Below are positions 14,477-15,797 of a stretch of DNA of 15,797 nucleotides, piece by piece. Positions within the stretch are counted from its first letter, which is position 1; the number at the start of each line of letters is the position of its first letter. The translations under genes were made by a program, and so were the position numbers. The notes beneath the pieces were generated by a model, which ran no database searches, was not told the origin of the DNA, and worked only from the letters and a program-made list of their open reading frames with translations. This DNA comes from CAYRVX01 sp964642165 (lineage in GTDB: Bacteria; Planctomycetota; Phycisphaerae; SM23-33): positions 1-15,797 of the forward strand of contig CAZXOC010000173.1 of assembly GCA_964642165.1 (NCBI GenBank), read 5' to 3'.

Positions 14477-15310
14477 TCAGAACCAGTCCTCTTCCGGCCG
14501 CCAGGTGATCGTGCAGAAGTCCTCGTTGAGCGCGTCGATCCGCTGCATGTCCTCGTCGGAGAGCTCGAAGTCGAAGACGTCGGCGTTCTCGCGGATTCGC
14601 TCGGCGTGCGAGGACTTGGGGATCACGACGACGCCGTGCTGGAGCTGCCAGCGGATCAGGACCTGCGCGACGCTCTTCCCGCAGCCGGCGGCGATCTCGT
14701 TGAGCGTGGCATCGTCCATGCGCCGTGCCCGGACCAGGGGGGAGTAGGCCTCCGGCTGGATGCCCTTCCCGCGGCAGTAGTCCACCACGTCGCGGCGGCT
14801 CCAGAAGGGGTGCAGCTCGACCTGGTTGACGGCGGGGGCCTCGTCGGTGTGCTGGAAGAACTGCTCCTCGAAGCGCCGCACCGTGAAGTTGCTCACGCCG
14901 ATGGAGCGGATCCTGCCCTCGTCGCGGAGGGCCTGCATGGCCTCCCAGGCCTCGTCCACGCCCTCGCGGACGGGCCAGTGGATCAGGTAGAGGTCCACGT
15001 AGTCCACGCCGAGCAGCTCGAGGCTCCGCTCGCAGGCCTCCCGGGTCGCCTCGTGCCCGAAGTCCCCGGTGAAGACCTTGGTGGTCACGAAGACCTCCTC
15101 GCGCGGGACGCCGCCGGCCGCGAGGGCCTTGCCGACGGAGGCCTCGTTGCCGTAGACGGCCGCGGTGTCGATGTGCCGGTAACCCGCTTCGAGGGCGTCG
15201 TGGACGGCGCGCTCGCAGACGTCGCCCGCCTCCACCTGGAAGACGCCGAAGCCCAGCAGGGGCATCTCGAACCCGCTATTCAGTTTCACGGTGCTGGTGA
15301 TGTCGAGCAT
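14477..15310 (-). CDS. Aldo/keto reductase (2,5-diketogluconate reductase-like)
   Basis: A 277-residue cytosolic NADPH-dependent aldo/keto reductase with a complete catalytic tetrad: Asp48 and Tyr53 in HIDTAAVYGNE, Lys78 in VTTKV and His111 in LIHWP. Further hallmarks are GVSNF and QVELHP in the middle of the barrel, and the NADPH-binding IPKSSHAERIREN near the C-terminus. The length matches the AKR5-type bacterial subgroup that includes 2,5-diketo-D-gluconate reductases and methylglyoxal reductases (Dkg/YqhE-like). The ATG at 15310 has AAAGGA about 10 bases upstream. The gene converges on the five-gene sugar operon, with 66 bases between stops, so it is transcribed separately, possibly from the candidate promoter at 15412-15439. 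It may reduce a keto-sugar acid or detoxify aldehydes; the sequence does not settle the substrate. Confidence 0.95.
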   Translation of the reverse strand: MLDITSTVKLNSGFEMPLLGFGVFQVEAGDVCERAVHDALEAGYRHIDTAAVYGNEASVGKALAAGGVPREEVFVTTKVFTGDFGHEATREACERSLELLGVDYVDLYLIHWPVREGVDEAWEAMQALRDEGRIRSIGVSNFTVRRFEEQFFQHTDEAPAVNQVELHPFWSRRDVVDYCRGKGIQPEAYSPLVRARRMDDATLNEIAAGCGKSVAQVLIRWQLQHGVVVIPKSSHAERIRENADVFDFELSDEDMQRIDALNEDFCTITWRPEEDWF

Positions 15311-15411
15311 GTGTCGTTCGTCCTTTCTGACGGTTGCGATCGCAGCATGCCGCGGTCGGAAACGACGGAGGCGCGAGGCCGCGCCCGCGGGGGTCTTCGG
15401 CAGACAGGGCG

Positions 15412-15439
15412 ATTCTACCGACGCGACGGGCGATCACAA
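15412..15439 (-). promoter_or_regulatory. Candidate promoter of the aldo/keto reductase gene
   Basis: On the minus strand, TTGTGA (15439-15434, four of six) and TAGAAT (15417-15412, five of six) are separated by 16 bases. The predicted start near 15405 gives a leader of about 95 bases before the ATG at 15310. It lies in the gene-free stretch between the LRR stop and the reductase start, where a promoter is expected. Confidence 0.4.
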
Positions 15440-15601
15440 GTCCGACGAGGCAGCGGCTCGGGCCGCCAAGGGGCAGGCGGCGCCCCGGGAGGCGCAGCGA
15501 CGTGCGCGGCGGGGGCGGCGAAGTCTCGGCCGGCCGATGGGACAGCGACTGCGCGCATGTCTGGCCGCCTGGTGCACCTGGACAGGTCGGACGAAGGGCG
15601 A

Positions 15602-15624
15602 CCCGCGCCCTCAATTGGGGCGGG
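15602..15624 (-). terminator. Possible terminator hairpin after the LRR gene
   Basis: On the minus strand a stem built on CGCCC and GGGCG around the loop CAATTGA is extended by further C/G pairs across a one-base bulge. It begins 38 bases past the LRR stop. There is no T-tract afterwards, so it could be a transcript-end structure or chance in GC-rich DNA. Confidence 0.25.
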
Positions 15625-15661
15625 ATACAGTGCTGGATCAGGCGCGGGGGAACGGGAGAGA

Positions 15662-15797
15662 CTAAAGGTCTATCTCGCAATCCGGCAAGGCCAGCCTGAT
15701 CGCGCGCAAGCCCGCGTTCGTCACTTTCGTGCCCCGAAGGTCCAGGAACTCCAAGTCCGTCAGGCCCTTCAGATGCACCAGCCCCGCGTCCGTGACC
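15662..15797 (-). CDS. Leucine-rich repeat protein, C-terminal fragment
   Basis: Only the last 44 codons are inside the window; the gene continues past the right edge. Reading the minus strand inward from 15796 gives VTDAGLVHLKGLTDLEFLDL followed by RGTKVTNAGLRAIRLALPDC and a stop at 15662-15664. The 'VTDAGL.HL.GLT.LEFLDLRGTKVTNAGL' spacing is the roughly 24-residue ribonuclease-inhibitor/cysteine-containing-like LRR repeat, very common in planctomycete proteins, where such arrays often follow a lipoprotein signal or a kinase-like domain. The terminal cap LPDCEIDL is also typical of these proteins. Function, full length and location cannot be judged from this piece. Confidence 0.86.
   Translation of the reverse strand, partial: VTDAGLVHLKGLTDLEFLDLRGTKVTNAGLRAIRLALPDCEIDL

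Larger units (their letters stand above)
15311..15661. other. Gene-free intergenic stretch between aldo/keto reductase and LRR genes
   Basis: This 351-base stretch contains open frames on both strands, but their translations are Arg/Pro/Gly/Ala-rich without motifs or convincing ribosome sites and look like GC-driven noise. The recognisable contents are the AAAGGA ribosome site of the reductase (just above 15318), the candidate reductase promoter at 15412-15439 and the hairpin at 15602-15624. Both flanking genes are on the minus strand. I see no RNA gene or repeat here. Confidence 0.5.

Noticed and set aside
1..15797. Search for tRNA, rRNA, CRISPR repeats, transposase genes, terminal inverted repeats, riboswitch-like leaders and replication origins
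   Set aside because: Nothing recognisable on either strand; nearly all sequence is accounted for by metabolic and transport genes.

Overview
The window is very GC-rich, gene-dense DNA, most likely from a member of the Planctomycetota. That rests on the mix of genes: a Tat-exported Gfo/Idh/MocA oxidoreductase beside a Tat-exported xylose-isomerase-like TIM barrel, a secreted GH127 (DUF1680) protein, a secreted GH2 glycosidase, and a leucine-rich-repeat protein of the 'VTDAGL..L..L' type cut by the right edge. The phylum is inferred from gene content. No rRNA, tRNA, CRISPR array, insertion sequence or attachment site was found.

Layout. Positions 3-2910 (+) hold a sugar ABC importer whose ATPase (5' end outside the window) and two different permeases match the YtfR-YtfT-YjfF galactofuranose importer better than ordinary ribose transporters; the three reading frames overlap by 4 bases each. 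Converging on it from the right is a minus-strand series, 8456 down to 2936: a small secreted protein of unknown function, a THEP1-type NTPase, a secreted GH127 beta-L-arabinofuranosidase-like enzyme and a secreted GH2 glycosidase. From a divergent promoter region (8457-8662) a plus-strand operon runs from 8663 to 14410 with gaps of only 22-37 bases: Tat-TIM barrel, Tat-Gfo/Idh/MocA oxidoreductase, exported nucleoside-hydrolase-like protein, enolase-superfamily (mandelate-racemase type) enzyme, and a 6-phosphogluconolactonase-like beta-propeller. A minus-strand aldo/keto reductase (14477-15310) and the C-terminal end of the LRR protein (from 15662) close the window; the 351 bases between them contain no credible gene.

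How the genes may work together. The whole window reads as carbohydrate catabolism. Secreted GH2 and GH127 enzymes would release sugars, possibly furanoses, and the YtfRT-YjfF-like importer would take them up. The five-gene plus-strand operon combines oxidation (Gfo/Idh), a TIM-barrel isomerase/lyase fold, glycosidic-bond hydrolysis (nucleoside hydrolase fold), lactone opening (propeller lactonase) and acid-sugar dehydration (enolase superfamily). That is consistent with an oxidative, non-phosphorylating route for an unknown sugar, with several steps placed outside the cytoplasm. The most interesting details are the apparent loss of metal ligands in the TIM barrel, the altered C-terminal site of the nucleoside-hydrolase-like protein, a possible second cytosolic start in the enolase-superfamily gene, and a shared furanose theme across importer, GH127 and nucleoside-hydrolase fold.
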